The notes under the pieces: model-generated
The model's input: only the letters and a program-made list of their open reading frames with translations
Database searches by the model: none
Told to the model about the DNA's origin: nothing
Part shown: positions 9,567-17,248 of the stretch, one piece after another
How the letters are laid out: every line of letters starts with the position of its first letter
How positions within the stretch are numbered: the first letter of the stretch is position 1
Made by a program: the position numbers and the translations under genes
DNA from: Scytonema hofmannii PCC 7110
GTDB lineage: Bacteria > Cyanobacteriota > Cyanobacteriia > Cyanobacteriales > Nostocaceae
Length of the DNA: 64,000 bases
Direction: 5' to 3'
NCBI RefSeq assembly: GCF_000346485.2
Contig: NZ_KQ976354.1
Location: forward strand, 6,378,872 to 6,442,871

Positions 9567-10157
9567 ATGAACTTAAACGCCACGGACACATCGAAATTAA
9601 CCCATCGTTTTGAACAAGCTTTAGTTTACGCTACCAGACTCCACGCCAAACAAACTAGAAAGGGAGGTAACGTACCCTATATTAGTCATCTTTTAAGCGT
9701 AGCCGCGCTGGTATTGGAAGATGGCGGGGATGAAGATGAAGCGATCTCAGCATTATTACATGATGCTGTCGAAGACCAAGGAGGGAACGCAACCCGCGAA
9801 GCTATTTTACATATGTTTGGTGAAAGAGTCATCGCAATAGTTGATGGTTGTACCGATGCAGATACTATACCAAAACCGCCTTGGAAAGAACGCAAAGAGC
9901 AATATATTGAAAAATTGCGTTATGCTTCAGCTTCAGTTCGTAAAGTAGCGCTAGCAGATAAATTGCATAATGCGTGTAGTATCTTAAAAAATTTGGATAG
10001 GGAAGGGGAAGCAACTTGGGAAAAGTTTAAAGGTGGGAAGGAAGGAACGTTATGGTATTACCGCACTCTCGCAAAGTTGTTTTTAACCACCGATCCTGAT
10101 TCTTGGTTAGTCAGGGAATTAAACCGTGTTGTTAGCAAGTTTAACAGTGACCAGTAA
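9567..10157 (+). CDS. HD-domain phosphohydrolase (RelA/SpoT-type HD fold)
   Basis: 196 aa from the ATG at 9567. An upstream in-frame start at 9522 would overlap the WYL gene by 29 bp and is less likely. Motifs: HAKQTRKGG, YISHLLSVAALVLEDGG, LLHDAVEDQGG (the HD pair) and VALADKLHNA, the same spacing as the hydrolase domain of RelA/SpoT. Similar small proteins are annotated as HD-domain hydrolases and often as mobile-region genes. The position between the CRISPR regulator and the RT-Cas1 genes suggests an accessory role in defence or alarmone turnover; substrate unknown. Confidence 0.7.
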   Translation: MNLNATDTSKLTHRFEQALVYATRLHAKQTRKGGNVPYISHLLSVAALVLEDGGDEDEAISALLHDAVEDQGGNATREAILHMFGERVIAIVDGCTDADTIPKPPWKERKEQYIEKLRYASASVRKVALADKLHNACSILKNLDREGEATWEKFKGGKEGTLWYYRTLAKLFLTTDPDSWLVRELNRVVSKFNSDQ

Positions 10158-10230
10158 TCAGTGACCAGTGACCAGTGACCAGTGACCAGTGAGGCATTTT
10201 TAATCCAAAATCCAAAATCCAAAATCCAAA
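10158..10230. repeat. Two heptamer tandem repeats (CAGTGAC and CCAAAAT)
   Basis: Tandem TGACCAG units (10148-10191) followed by CCAAAAT units (10203-10231). The last unit runs into the ATG of the reverse transcriptase gene. Confidence 0.85.
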
Positions 10231-11208
10231 ATGGTAAATATGAGTGATATTGCAAGCCAATTTCTTGATATCAAGAATTTTCAGCGTGCTTGGGAAAAGG
10301 TAGCTGAAAATCGCGGTTGTGCTGGGGTAGATGGAGAAACAATTGATAGCTTTGCTCGCAATCAAACTGTTAATCTTTATCAATTACTCAATGATGTGGC
10401 TAATAGTCATTACCAACCTCTTCCTTGCAAGCAGGTGATTATTCCTAAAAAAAATGGCACTCAAAGAGAGTTGAAAATACCTAGCGTTCGCGATCGCATC
10501 GTACAACAAGCTTTATTGAATGTGCTTTATCCGTTGATGGAGGAGAAATTTTCACCTGTCAGTTTTGCCTATCGCCCTAATTTATCTTATATCAATGCAG
10601 TGGAGAAAATTGCTGATTGGCGAGATATGGGTTATCTTTGGGTGTTGGATGCGGATATAGTTAAATTTTTTGATAACATTGACCATCACAGGTTATTAAA
10701 AGAGGTTAGGCTACATATAGATAATCTGGGAATCTTATGTTTGATAAAATCTTGGATATCAGTTGGAGTGTTAACGCAGGAAGGATTAATTTTACCTCAA
10801 AAAGGTATACCTCAGGGTGCAGTTATTTCTCCAATATTGGCTAATATTTATCTCCATGAATTTGATGAGTTAGTGAGTGCAACTGATTTAAAAATCGTTC
10901 GTTATGCCGATGATTTTCTGGTATTATCACGCACTCAAGAGCGCATTATGCAGGCTAAATTAGAAATTATCAATCTGCTGGATTCAATGGGATTGACGAT
11001 CAATACTGAGAAAACGCAAGTTACTAGTTTTGAGCGTGGGTTTCGGTTTTTAGGTCATGGTTTTTTAGAAAATGCGATTTTCCCTGTAGATAGTCATAAA
11101 GTTACGTTAAAGTCGGGGATAGAGGATAAGCAAGATAAAAAACAAAGTAAGAATACTGGTAAGAATACTAGTAAAAAAAAAGCCCTGAAGAATCTCTCTC
11201 CCAGATAA
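10231..11208 (+). CDS. CRISPR-associated reverse transcriptase (RT part of a split RT-Cas1)
   Basis: 325 aa; an alternative ATG lies at 10240. Group II intron-like RT motifs are present in order: GCAGVDGETID, PKKNGTQRELKIPSVRDRIVQQAL, SFAYRPN, WVLDADIVKFFDNI (first catalytic Asp), GIPQGAVISPILANIYL, RYADDFLVL (catalytic YADD, about residue 227) and FRFLGH. It ends in a Lys/Ser-rich tail right after a run of nine A (11173-11181). A -1 shift there continues into an open frame that reaches Cas1 without a stop, so an RT-Cas1 fusion is likely ancestral. Such RTs are known to let type III systems acquire spacers from RNA. Confidence 0.93.
   Translation: MVNMSDIASQFLDIKNFQRAWEKVAENRGCAGVDGETIDSFARNQTVNLYQLLNDVANSHYQPLPCKQVIIPKKNGTQRELKIPSVRDRIVQQALLNVLYPLMEEKFSPVSFAYRPNLSYINAVEKIADWRDMGYLWVLDADIVKFFDNIDHHRLLKEVRLHIDNLGILCLIKSWISVGVLTQEGLILPQKGIPQGAVISPILANIYLHEFDELVSATDLKIVRYADDFLVLSRTQERIMQAKLEIINLLDSMGLTINTEKTQVTSFERGFRFLGHGFLENAIFPVDSHKVTLKSGIEDKQDKKQSKNTGKNTSKKKALKNLSPR
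11173..11181 (+). other. A9 slippery run joining RT and Cas1 frames
   Basis: Nine consecutive A follow AGT in the RT frame. One extra A (or a -1 ribosomal shift) puts translation in the Cas1 frame, which is open from 11175 through the Cas1 coding region: 41 additional codons before the TTG at 11298. The RT frame stops 27 bp after the run. Could be programmed slippage, a real mutation or a sequencing error. Confidence 0.7.
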
Positions 11209-11297
11209 ATTCTCGTTCTCATACAGAAGATAAAAACCCAATTTGGGAAGTTCAACTTTCTGAAAGAGAAGAGAGTCTCTCAGCGATCGCTCCTGGG

Positions 11298-12437
11298 TTG
11301 GAGGCTGGGAACGAGAATATGGCAGATATTGCGACTTTACATCAACCTTTTCTTGCGGAAATAGAAACAGAATTACCTCTTCAAAGCGAAGAGGATAACA
11401 GCCCTTTTCAAAAAAATATTTGGAATCGAGAAATGGCGGCTATTTATCTCATCGAACAAGGGACAAGTATCTATAAAGACTATCAGCGCTTTGTTATTCA
11501 TGTGTCGGAAAAACCTAAATTAGAAGTTCCTGTTCGAGAAGTTCAGCAAATTCTGGTTTTTGGGAATATTCAACTATCAACTCCCGTTATTCAAGCCTGC
11601 TTGCAAGAACAAATTCCTGTCTTATTTCTCAGTCAAAGCGGTCAATATCACGGTCATTTATGGAGTGAAGAATCAACTCATTTAGATAATCAGCTTATTC
11701 AAGTTGAGAGACGCAATGATGATTATTTTCAGTATAGCGTGTCTAAAGCGATCGTCTACGGTAAATTGATGAATTCCAAACAACTCTTGTTGCGACTTAA
11801 CCGCAAGCGCAAGATAGCGGAAGTGGAAAAAGCTATCTTTGGAATTAGTCAAGATATTGATTCGCTGGATTCAGTAGATAATTTAGATACTTTACGCGGT
11901 TATGAAGGTATAGCTGCTGCAAGATATTTTCCGGCTTTTGGGAAGTTAATTACTAATCCCAATTTTGAATTTTCTCTGCGTAATCGTCAGCCACCAACTG
12001 ACCCGGTAAATTCTTTGTTGAGTTTTGGTTACACGCTTTTGTTTAATAATGTCTTGAGTTTTATTATTGTTGAGGAGCTTTCTCCTTATTTGGGGAATTT
12101 TCACTATGGGGAAAGGCAAAAACCTTATCTAGCTTTTGATTTGATGGAGGAAATGAGGTCAGTGATTGTCGATAGCTTGGTTTTAAAGATTATCAATAAA
12201 TCTTTGCTTAAACCACAAGATTTTGATATAGCTCCTAGCACCGGAGGAGTGTACTTAAATCAATCAGCAAGACGAGTCTTCCTCAAACAATTTGAAGCTC
12301 GGATGAATGAAGAAACAACTCATCCTGATTTACAATCTGTTGTCACCTATCGTCATGCGATTCAATTACAAGTCAGGCGATATAAACGAAGTTTATTATC
12401 TGGGGTTCTCTATGAACCTTTTTTAAGAGCAGTGTAA
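11298..12437 (+). CDS. cas1: CRISPR integrase Cas1 (type III, RT-linked)
   Basis: 379 aa from TTG 11298; ATG 11319 is the first ATG and has only a weak ribosome-binding site. The Cas1 core starts only about 45 residues in (AAIYLIEQGTSI), preceded by a polar acidic segment typical of a linker. Core motifs include LRGYEGIAAARYFPAFG (catalytic Glu), LLSFGYTLLFNNV and NFHYGERQKPYLAFDLMEE (catalytic His and acidic residues). Cas1 integrates new spacers together with Cas2, whose ATG directly follows the stop codon. Upstream the frame is open back to the A9 run, so the true product may be an RT-Cas1 fusion of about 730 residues. Confidence 0.95.
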   Translation: MEAGNENMADIATLHQPFLAEIETELPLQSEEDNSPFQKNIWNREMAAIYLIEQGTSIYKDYQRFVIHVSEKPKLEVPVREVQQILVFGNIQLSTPVIQACLQEQIPVLFLSQSGQYHGHLWSEESTHLDNQLIQVERRNDDYFQYSVSKAIVYGKLMNSKQLLLRLNRKRKIAEVEKAIFGISQDIDSLDSVDNLDTLRGYEGIAAARYFPAFGKLITNPNFEFSLRNRQPPTDPVNSLLSFGYTLLFNNVLSFIIVEELSPYLGNFHYGERQKPYLAFDLMEEMRSVIVDSLVLKIINKSLLKPQDFDIAPSTGGVYLNQSARRVFLKQFEARMNEETTHPDLQSVVTYRHAIQLQVRRYKRSLLSGVLYEPFLRAV

Positions 12438-12713
12438 ATGCTAGTGCTTGTAGTGTATGATATTCCTAATGATAAAAGACGCACAAAATTGTCCAATTTC
12501 CTAGAAGGATATGGGCGAAGAGTTCAATTTTCTGTCTTTGAATGTTTTTTAAGTTTGGAGGAAATGCGAGAACTTTATGAAAAAGTGAAAAAGTTAGTTA
12601 AGCCTGTGGAGGATAATGTCCGGTTTTATTGGATATCTCAGGAAGCGGTTTCGAGGGTATTGACTATTGGTGGGGAAACACCCCAACCACCGCCAAAGTA
12701 TTATGTTATCTAA
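12438..12713 (+). CDS. cas2: CRISPR-associated Cas2
   Basis: 91 aa, the normal size. N-terminal VLVVYDIPNDKRRTKLSNFL carries the conserved Asp of the ferredoxin-like fold; GRRVQFSVFEC is the second conserved strand. Its ATG begins at the base after the Cas1 stop codon, which implies translational coupling. Cas2 forms the structural core of the Cas1-Cas2 integration complex. A diverged 3' copy of this gene, with the following leader, is found at 26420-26767. Confidence 0.95.
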   Translation: MLVLVVYDIPNDKRRTKLSNFLEGYGRRVQFSVFECFLSLEEMRELYEKVKKLVKPVEDNVRFYWISQEAVSRVLTIGGETPQPPPKYYVI

Positions 12714-12931
12714 GTTTGAGGGTTCTTTGAGGGTTACTTTCAGATGTTCATCGACACCACTCGCTGAATCGCTGAAACCCTATATTTTCCGTTGAGTGGT
12801 GTCGATAGCTTACTAGGCAAGGGTTTGAGGTATGTGTTTTGCTAAATTTTTGGGAGGATATACTATAATTCTATCAGTGGTGTCGATTTGGCGGCTGAAA
12901 CCCTTACTGGGTAAGGTCTCCTAGACGAACT
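12714..12931 (+). promoter_or_regulatory. Leader of CRISPR array 1 with three copies of a 13-mer
   Basis: AT-rich leader between cas2 and the first repeat. It contains the 13-mer GAGTGGTGTCGAT at 12794-12806, its inverted copy at 12750-12762, and CAGTGGTGTCGAT at 12875-12887. The last copy sits 5 bp after a TATAAT hexamer (12864-12869), so it would overlap the transcription start. Close homologues stand before the mini-array (26552-26767) and the large minus-strand array (38268-38455). Confidence 0.8.
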
Positions 12932-13476
12932 CCCCACCGATTGGGTCAATTCGGATTAGTTGGAAACAAAAGGCTTTCGCCCTCATCATGGAAAATAGAT
13001 GAGGGTGCCCCACCGATTGGGTCAATTCGGATTAGTTGGAAACTCTTCAATGAAATTCCGAGCCGCATCACCAGAACCACCCCACCGATTGGGTCAATTC
13101 GGATTAGTTGGAAACCATGGAAGCTGCGGCACCGGCGCCGATCACACCAACACCCCACCGATTGGGTCAATTCGGATTAGTTGGAAACATTGCTATATCT
13201 CCTTCTAGCAAAGCTACTTTTATTACTGCCCCACCGATTGGGTCAATTCGGATTAGTTGGAAACTTCGAGAACTGCGTTTGGGACTAAGTCGCCAACTCC
13301 CCCACCGATTGGGTCAATTCGGATTAGTTGGAAACTCTGGATACCGCACCCATTACAAAATCTGCAATGGCCCCACCGATTGGGTCAATTCGGATTAGTT
13401 GGAAACACCAGCAGCAAAAACGGAAGCAACAACTGTTGAGCCCCACCGATTGGGTCAATTCGGATTAGTTGGAAAC
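12932..13476 (+). CRISPR. CRISPR array 1: 8 repeats of 36 bp, 7 spacers
   Basis: Repeats start at 12932, 13008, 13080, 13153, 13229, 13300, 13371 and 13441, all identical over 36 bp (begin CCCCACCGATTGGGTC, end TTAGTTGGAAAC). Spacers are 34-40 bp. Orientation follows from the leader on the left and the GGAAAC 3' end typical of type III/I repeats. The sequence after the last repeat runs 29 bp as a likely eighth spacer and is then cut by a transposon-end sequence at 13506. Same repeat as the mini-array at 26768 and the large array at 37496. Confidence 0.98.
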
Positions 13477-13505
13477 GAGCTCCTTGAATGAAAACGAATC
13501 CGCTT

Positions 13506-13801
13506 TGTTACTTGACCCATAAATCTGCACAGACTGTCAGGATAAATTTGCACTGTGCTGTACTTTAAAGAATAAGATGGCCGTTTTTAAAGGATAAAAT
13601 GGCCGAGCCAGGGGGCTAGAATGCTTAATTTTCCGTAGAAGCACTCTGTATGCGATCGCAATCAATTCTCTCGAATACGCTTCCACCTTAGATTTTGGGC
13701 TGCGGCCACTTTATGCTTTAATTTCGGCCACTTTATCCTTTAAGTAACACAATTTTTAGTTATAAGTTAAAAAATTTTGCCAATTTATGCTTCAAGTAAC
13801 A
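13506..13801. mobile_element. Tn7/Tni-like transposon end remnants, nested
   Basis: Outer ends: TGTTACTTGACCCATAAATC at 13506 and its inverted counterpart (CCAATTTATGCTTCAAGTAACA region) ending at 13801. Inner ends: TGTACTTTAAAGAATAAG at 13559 and an inverted match ending at 13749. Inside each end are repeated 20-bp units carrying ATAAAGTGGCCG, like the multiple transposase-binding sites of TnsB/TniA elements. No transposase gene is present. It sits exactly between array 1 and array 2, apparently inside spacers. Confidence 0.55.
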
Positions 13802-13813
13802 AATTGCACTACC

Positions 13814-14208
13814 GTCTCCACTAACAATGTGGAGGCGCATAATTGGAAACATAGTTAACAAAGCTTTTTATGATATAGAGTTGGTCTCCACTAACAATGT
13901 GGAGGCGCATAATTGGAAACTCAAGTTACCTGCTTGCACCATGTTTTTGCTCTCCCGTCTCCACTAACAATGTGGAGGCGCATAATTGGAAACTGAACAA
14001 CATAAATTGAGTGACGCTATTTTACTAATGTCTCCACTAACAATGTGGAGGCGCATAATTGGAAACGATGCTTCAATTGCATTTTCACGAGCCCAAAAAG
14101 AGTCTCCACTAACAATGTGGAGGCGCATAATTGGAAACATCGCCACTCATTCGATGAGCAGCATCACGCAAGTCTCCACTAACAATGTGGAGGCGCATAA
14201 TTGGAAAC
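13814..14208 (+). CRISPR. CRISPR array 2: 6 repeats of 37 bp, 5 spacers, different repeat
   Basis: Repeats start at 13814, 13884, 13957, 14030, 14102 and 14172, identical over 37 bp (begin GTCTCCACTAACAATG, end CATAATTGGAAAC; CTCCAC and GTGGAG can form a stem). Spacers are 33-36 bp. No leader like that of array 1 precedes it: the transposon remnant ends 12 bp before the first repeat. No adaptation genes of its own are nearby. Direction is inferred from the GGAAAC 3' end. Confidence 0.97.
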
Positions 14209-14252
14209 TGAGACTTGCTTGCGCGATTTTCTCAAAGTCATCAGATAAAATA

Positions 14253-14483
14253 TTAGGCAGCATAATTGAGTCGTTGCTCTAGTTCCTGATGCAAAGCCAG
14301 GTAATGACGGTAATCATTTGCCCATTCTATAAATAGAGCATCATCTGACAATAATCCTTGATTATATTGGTTAAAGAATTCTTCAGAGTTCATTTTTTGT
14401 TGGTTCTCATACAAGCTCAATCGCTTGGCAACGGCAACTAAGGCATCTAATGGTGATGTATACTGAATAGTCTGTTTACGCAT
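14253..14483 (-). CDS. Small helical protein, antitoxin-like (unrecognised)
   Basis: 76 aa. Sequence is helix-rich with PLDALVAVAKRLSLYE and a C-terminal HYLALHQELEQRLN. It resembles small cyanobacterial proteins that lie next to toxin genes, but I cannot name a family. On the minus strand any downstream partner would lie where CRISPR array 2 now starts (45 bp away), so it may be an orphan left by array or transposon insertion. Confidence 0.5.
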   Translation of the reverse strand: MRKQTIQYTSPLDALVAVAKRLSLYENQQKMNSEEFFNQYNQGLLSDDALFIEWANDYRHYLALHQELEQRLNYAA

Positions 14484-14546
14484 TGGCTCTTGACCCTTGT
14501 AATAGATTTATCTCTAAAACTTCTAACTGCTTTAATCTTAGTGTAA

Positions 14547-14674
14547 CTAGAGCGCCGGTACAGAAATCACAAAAACCCGGTAACTTCATCGTTGAGCATA
14601 CGAGATATCAAGCTTTCCAACAGAGAGAAACCGGGTTTTTTGCCTTCTTTTTGAATACTGTACCGATGCTCTAG
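14547..14674. repeat. MITE family A, copy 1
   Basis: Runs from CTAGAGCGCCGGTACAG to TACCGATGCTCTAG and contains AAACCCGG and the long segment GAGATATCAAGCTT...AACAGAGAGAAACCGGG. A second copy with the same ends and core lies at 63730-63856. No coding capacity. Confidence 0.75.
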
Positions 14675-14803
14675 TACTTCGCCACACTAAGTTTGCTAGG
14701 TAAAACAACATTCAAACTCATCATATGTCCCTCTTACTTTGTGCTATGAGCGTCTTTGTGGTTTTTTAATAACCTAGCAGGCGTTGGTGTGGTGGACTAC
14801 TAG
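14671..14803. repeat. MITE family B, copy inverted relative to 6616-6745
   Basis: Reverse complement of the left half of the element at 6616-6873, with over 90% of positions matching by eye across about 130 bp. It shares the CTAG at 14671-14674 with the preceding MITE, so the two elements are directly abutted. Confidence 0.75.
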
Positions 14804-14870
14804 CTATCCATTTCTGCTATTTTTACATTCATTAACTTTTAAGTGTAAAACTTAACAAAAACTGTTCGTA

Positions 14871-14906
14871 TTGACATAGTTTTTGTAGTACGTATAATAA
14901 TACGTA
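14871..14906 (+). promoter_or_regulatory. Sigma70-type promoter with overlapping inverted-repeat operator
   Basis: TTGACA at 14871-14876, 16-bp spacer, TATAAT at 14893-14898. The -10 box is embedded in an inverted repeat TACGTAT-AATA-ATACGTA (14889-14906). Such a layout is typical of autoregulated antitoxin genes, and the next gene has a Phd/YefM-like N-terminus. Confidence 0.7.
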
Positions 14907-14950
14907 TAGGATACCCGTTAGATTTTTTGCGTTTTAAAACGCAACAGCAT

Positions 14951-15427
14951 ATGAGTTCTACTATGTTGAGCTATATCTACTCAGATGCACTGTTTACAGC
15001 GACTGAGTTAAACCGTCAACCTGGAAAAATACTAGACCATGCTTTAGAGCATCCAGTAACAATTACTCGTAACGATGAGCATTTTGCTTTGCTGCGTCGT
15101 GAAAAGGTTTCTTCTCTTGCCAAAGCGGCTCAAAATGGTGAATACCTTATCGAGCTTTTAAGTGCTGCTTTTCGTTTACGTCTAGATGAAAAGCTTGGTA
15201 CTGAACATCCACATAGCTGGCTTAAAGTATTTGACAAAGATGAGCTTCAAGACTTTATTAATGAGGTAACAGAAGCTTATCGTTCAGCATTTTTTTCTGA
15301 ACAAGCTTGGGATGAACTGGAAGCTATTATTCATGAATGGCACGAAAGCGCATTAGCGATCGCCAACCCCGATATTGCCCATGCATTCAGTGATGAGGAT
15401 GCACCATTAGCAGCCGAAAAACAGTAA
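14951..15427 (+). CDS. Phd/YefM-like antitoxin-type protein
   Basis: 158 aa from the ATG at 14951; an in-frame TTG at 14927 is possible. Residues about 12-47 (ALFTATELNRQPGKILDHALEHPVTITRNDEHFALLRRE) match the N-terminal DNA-binding fold of Phd/YefM antitoxins. The remaining 110 residues are acidic and helical, longer than in classical members. No toxin gene follows on the same strand. The consensus promoter with an inverted repeat over its -10 box supports autoregulation. It could be a solitary regulator or an orphan antitoxin. Confidence 0.65.
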   Translation: MSSTMLSYIYSDALFTATELNRQPGKILDHALEHPVTITRNDEHFALLRREKVSSLAKAAQNGEYLIELLSAAFRLRLDEKLGTEHPHSWLKVFDKDELQDFINEVTEAYRSAFFSEQAWDELEAIIHEWHESALAIANPDIAHAFSDEDAPLAAEKQ

Positions 15428-15462
15428 CAAGCGCTACTGTTCTTATCCCTAACTCTTATTAC

Positions 15463-15693
15463 TCAATCATCAATGTCAACATCATCTTGTTCAGAATTGT
15501 CTTGAGAATCCTCATCAAATTCTTCATTCTTACTCTGCGGTTCGGGACAATCTGTTTTTTCAGATTTATAAAATCCCCAAAGAATATCTTTAGTTTCGCG
15601 ATCGCATTGTTGTTCAATGCGTTCTAGAGTTTCTTCTTTTTCAGATTCATACTTAAAATTGAAGTCAAAATCAAAACTTTGTTCACCAGACAT
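15463..15693 (-). CDS. Small acidic hypothetical protein
   Basis: 76 aa, strongly acidic C-terminus (EEFDEDSQDNSEQDDVDIDD). Upstream AGGAGAAAAG-type ribosome-binding site just before the ATG. Family not recognised. It lies 33 bp downstream of the bPH2-like membrane protein gene on the same strand, so the two could be co-transcribed. Confidence 0.55.
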   Translation of the reverse strand: MSGEQSFDFDFNFKYESEKEETLERIEQQCDRETKDILWGFYKSEKTDCPEPQSKNEEFDEDSQDNSEQDDVDIDD

Positions 15694-15726
15694 AACTTTT
15701 CTCCTGGTTATATAATATATCCCAAC

Positions 15727-16224
15727 TTAATCTCGACGCAAAACTCTTTTGAAATCTTTCTCGTCATTTGTAGCTTGTCTAACTTTTTCAGCTACTCCTA
15801 AAGAATTAGGAATTGTATCGAGAAAGATTCTTGAATGGGAATAATCAGTGCTAAATATCCAAATATCTCCTAACAAAAGAGGTTTTTGATGCAAGCAGCT
15901 TCTGAATATATCAACAATTTGATATAGCAGCCCCCTTTGCACTTGGATATCAGAAACTCGGTAAAGCTCAAGAAAATTTATTTGCTTCCAGAAAATACCA
16001 GTTTTGAGAATTAGCCTCTGGTTAGTTAAAATATACTTGCTAGTTTTAACTTGCAGGTATTTCCACAAGAAGTAGAGAATAGGGAGAAATGTCCAAATTC
16101 CAAGAATGAGTAAGAGATTTAAAGGGAAATTAGTGGCAAGAATTTTGAATAAAGAAGAACGGAATTCAATAATTCCATATTCTGCTGTTTTGATGATACT
16201 TCTGTTGTCTGTTTTCTTGTTCAT
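15727..16224 (-). CDS. Membrane protein with bacterial PH domain (bPH2/YdbS-like)
   Basis: 165 aa. Two closely spaced hydrophobic segments (about 28-55) are followed by KYILTNQRLILKTGIFWKQINFLELYRVSDIQVQRG, the characteristic bPH2 motif of YdbS/YdbT-type proteins. Topology: membrane anchor with a cytoplasmic PH-like domain. Function of the family is not settled. Upstream at 16382 is one of the TGGAAATA...TTTCCA palindromes. Confidence 0.75.
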   Translation of the reverse strand: MNKKTDNRSIIKTAEYGIIEFRSSLFKILATNFPLNLLLILGIWTFLPILYFLWKYLQVKTSKYILTNQRLILKTGIFWKQINFLELYRVSDIQVQRGLLYQIVDIFRSCLHQKPLLLGDIWIFSTDYSHSRIFLDTIPNSLGVAEKVRQATNDEKDFKRVLRRD

Positions 16225-16381
16225 CTCTATTTACCATTGCAATGACTTAGGTTGTGATACCAATTTGAACAAAGAATGCGACAGATAATTGGACTAAATC
16301 AAATCTAGATAAGGCTTTTTCAATCCAAAATCTAAAATCCAAAATGGTATGATCTTTAGTAATTTGAGTATCGCATGGCCA

Positions 16382-16399
16382 TGGAAATAGAGATTTCCA
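16382..16399. promoter_or_regulatory. Palindrome TGGAAATAGAGATTTCCA
   Basis: Near-perfect 18-bp palindrome preceded by TATCGCATGG, as at 24745. It lies 158 bp upstream of the PH-domain gene. Role unknown. Confidence 0.3.
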
Positions 16400-16420
16400 C
16401 TTGTAATATTATGATTACTT

Positions 16421-16455
16421 AAAAACCCTCTGCATCTTAAATGAGAGGGTTTTTT
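16421..16455. terminator. Bidirectional intrinsic terminator
   Basis: AAAAACCCTCT pairs with AGAGGGTTTTTT across a 12-nt loop. It stands 38 bp beyond the stop of the aspartyl-protease gene (minus strand) and has an A/T tract on both sides. Confidence 0.7.
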
Positions 16456-16492
16456 ATTAGAAAAATAATCAATAATACCTACTAACCTATTT

Positions 16493-16876
16493 TCAAGGAG
16501 ATTCAATAAATTCCAAGGTTAATATGCCTTCTGGTTTGTTGACCACTAATTTCATGATGTCGAACCATGCCGATCCGATCGCAGTTTCCGGGACACCGCG
16601 TCCAATATGCACGGGGATAACCACCTCAATGCCATTGATAATAACTCTACCTTTATAAATGTAAAAGTCCCCTTCCCCGCGTGCTGTCCGCATTTCAACT
16701 TGCCCCAAAATTTCCGTCCATGCCAACGCTTCCAAGTTCTGCGTATCCATCACAAGCCAACCATCAGTAAATCCAGTATCAAGCAGCGCTGGAATCAAAA
16801 ATGGCGCACCGTTCGCTGGAACAAGTTGAAGCTCGAAGAACAACTCGCCGTCTTCGCCAAATGTCCCTACACCCAT
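16493..16876 (-). CDS. Retropepsin-like aspartyl protease family protein
   Basis: 127 aa. PALLDTGFTDGWLVMD is the DTG-type catalytic motif with its hydrophobic flanks, and the length is right for a single-domain retropepsin-like protein of the kind common in cyanobacteria. It overlaps the upstream gene by 10 bp, implying translational coupling of the pair. Function of these pairs is unknown. A terminator follows at 16421-16455. Confidence 0.7.
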   Translation of the reverse strand: MGVGTFGEDGELFFELQLVPANGAPFLIPALLDTGFTDGWLVMDTQNLEALAWTEILGQVEMRTARGEGDFYIYKGRVIINGIEVVIPVHIGRGVPETAIGSAWFDIMKLVVNKPEGILTLEFIESP

Positions 16877-17184
16877 AGTCTGCCACAGGTTCCCGTATCA
16901 TTGAGGCGGAAAATCATCCTAATTTTGTTTCCACTGTGTACTTTGCTGATTTGCTCGGTAAGACCACGCAAGGTTGGGTCGAGGATATAGTCTTCAGTAT
17001 CAGGGTCTATAGCAATAAACCAGTTCGGATGAGTTTCGATCAGGGCGGGGCGAAGACGCTCGAACACGGGACGGCATCGTTCGCGCAGGGCGCGTTGTGT
17101 ATCCCGTTCGCGTTGGACTACCTCTGGATCGGCTGGGGATGGGGGTACTATGCGTGTGCGATGTGGCTGTGATAACGGGGTCAT
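16867..17184 (-). CDS. Hypothetical protein paired with retropepsin-like gene
   Basis: 105 aa. N-terminal polar/proline-rich segment, then HPNWFIAIDPDTEDYILDP and MIFRLNDTGTCGRLWV. The HPNWFIAIDPD...YILDP pattern is common in small cyanobacterial proteins found beside DTG proteases. Its last codons overlap the protease start by 10 bp. Catalytic role not recognisable. Confidence 0.65.
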   Translation of the reverse strand: MTPLSQPHRTRIVPPSPADPEVVQRERDTQRALRERCRPVFERLRPALIETHPNWFIAIDPDTEDYILDPTLRGLTEQISKVHSGNKIRMIFRLNDTGTCGRLWV

Positions 17185-17248
17185 AGCAATTAAGATGAAA
17201 ATTTAGGGATGACTGGCTGCATTCTTCTCTATCGCCTCTTTGCTCATC

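Noticed and set aside
10231..11208. Group II intron or retron
   Set aside because: No maturase/endonuclease domains, no intron RNA domain V-like structure seen downstream, no msr/msd; adjacency to cas1-cas2 explains the RT.
12941..13439. Overlapping ORFs rich in PPIGSIRISWK / HRLGQFGLVGN repeats
   Set aside because: They are translations of the CRISPR repeats and spacers of array 1; periodicity equals repeat plus spacer. Same for 37844-38367 and the 13964-14282 frames.
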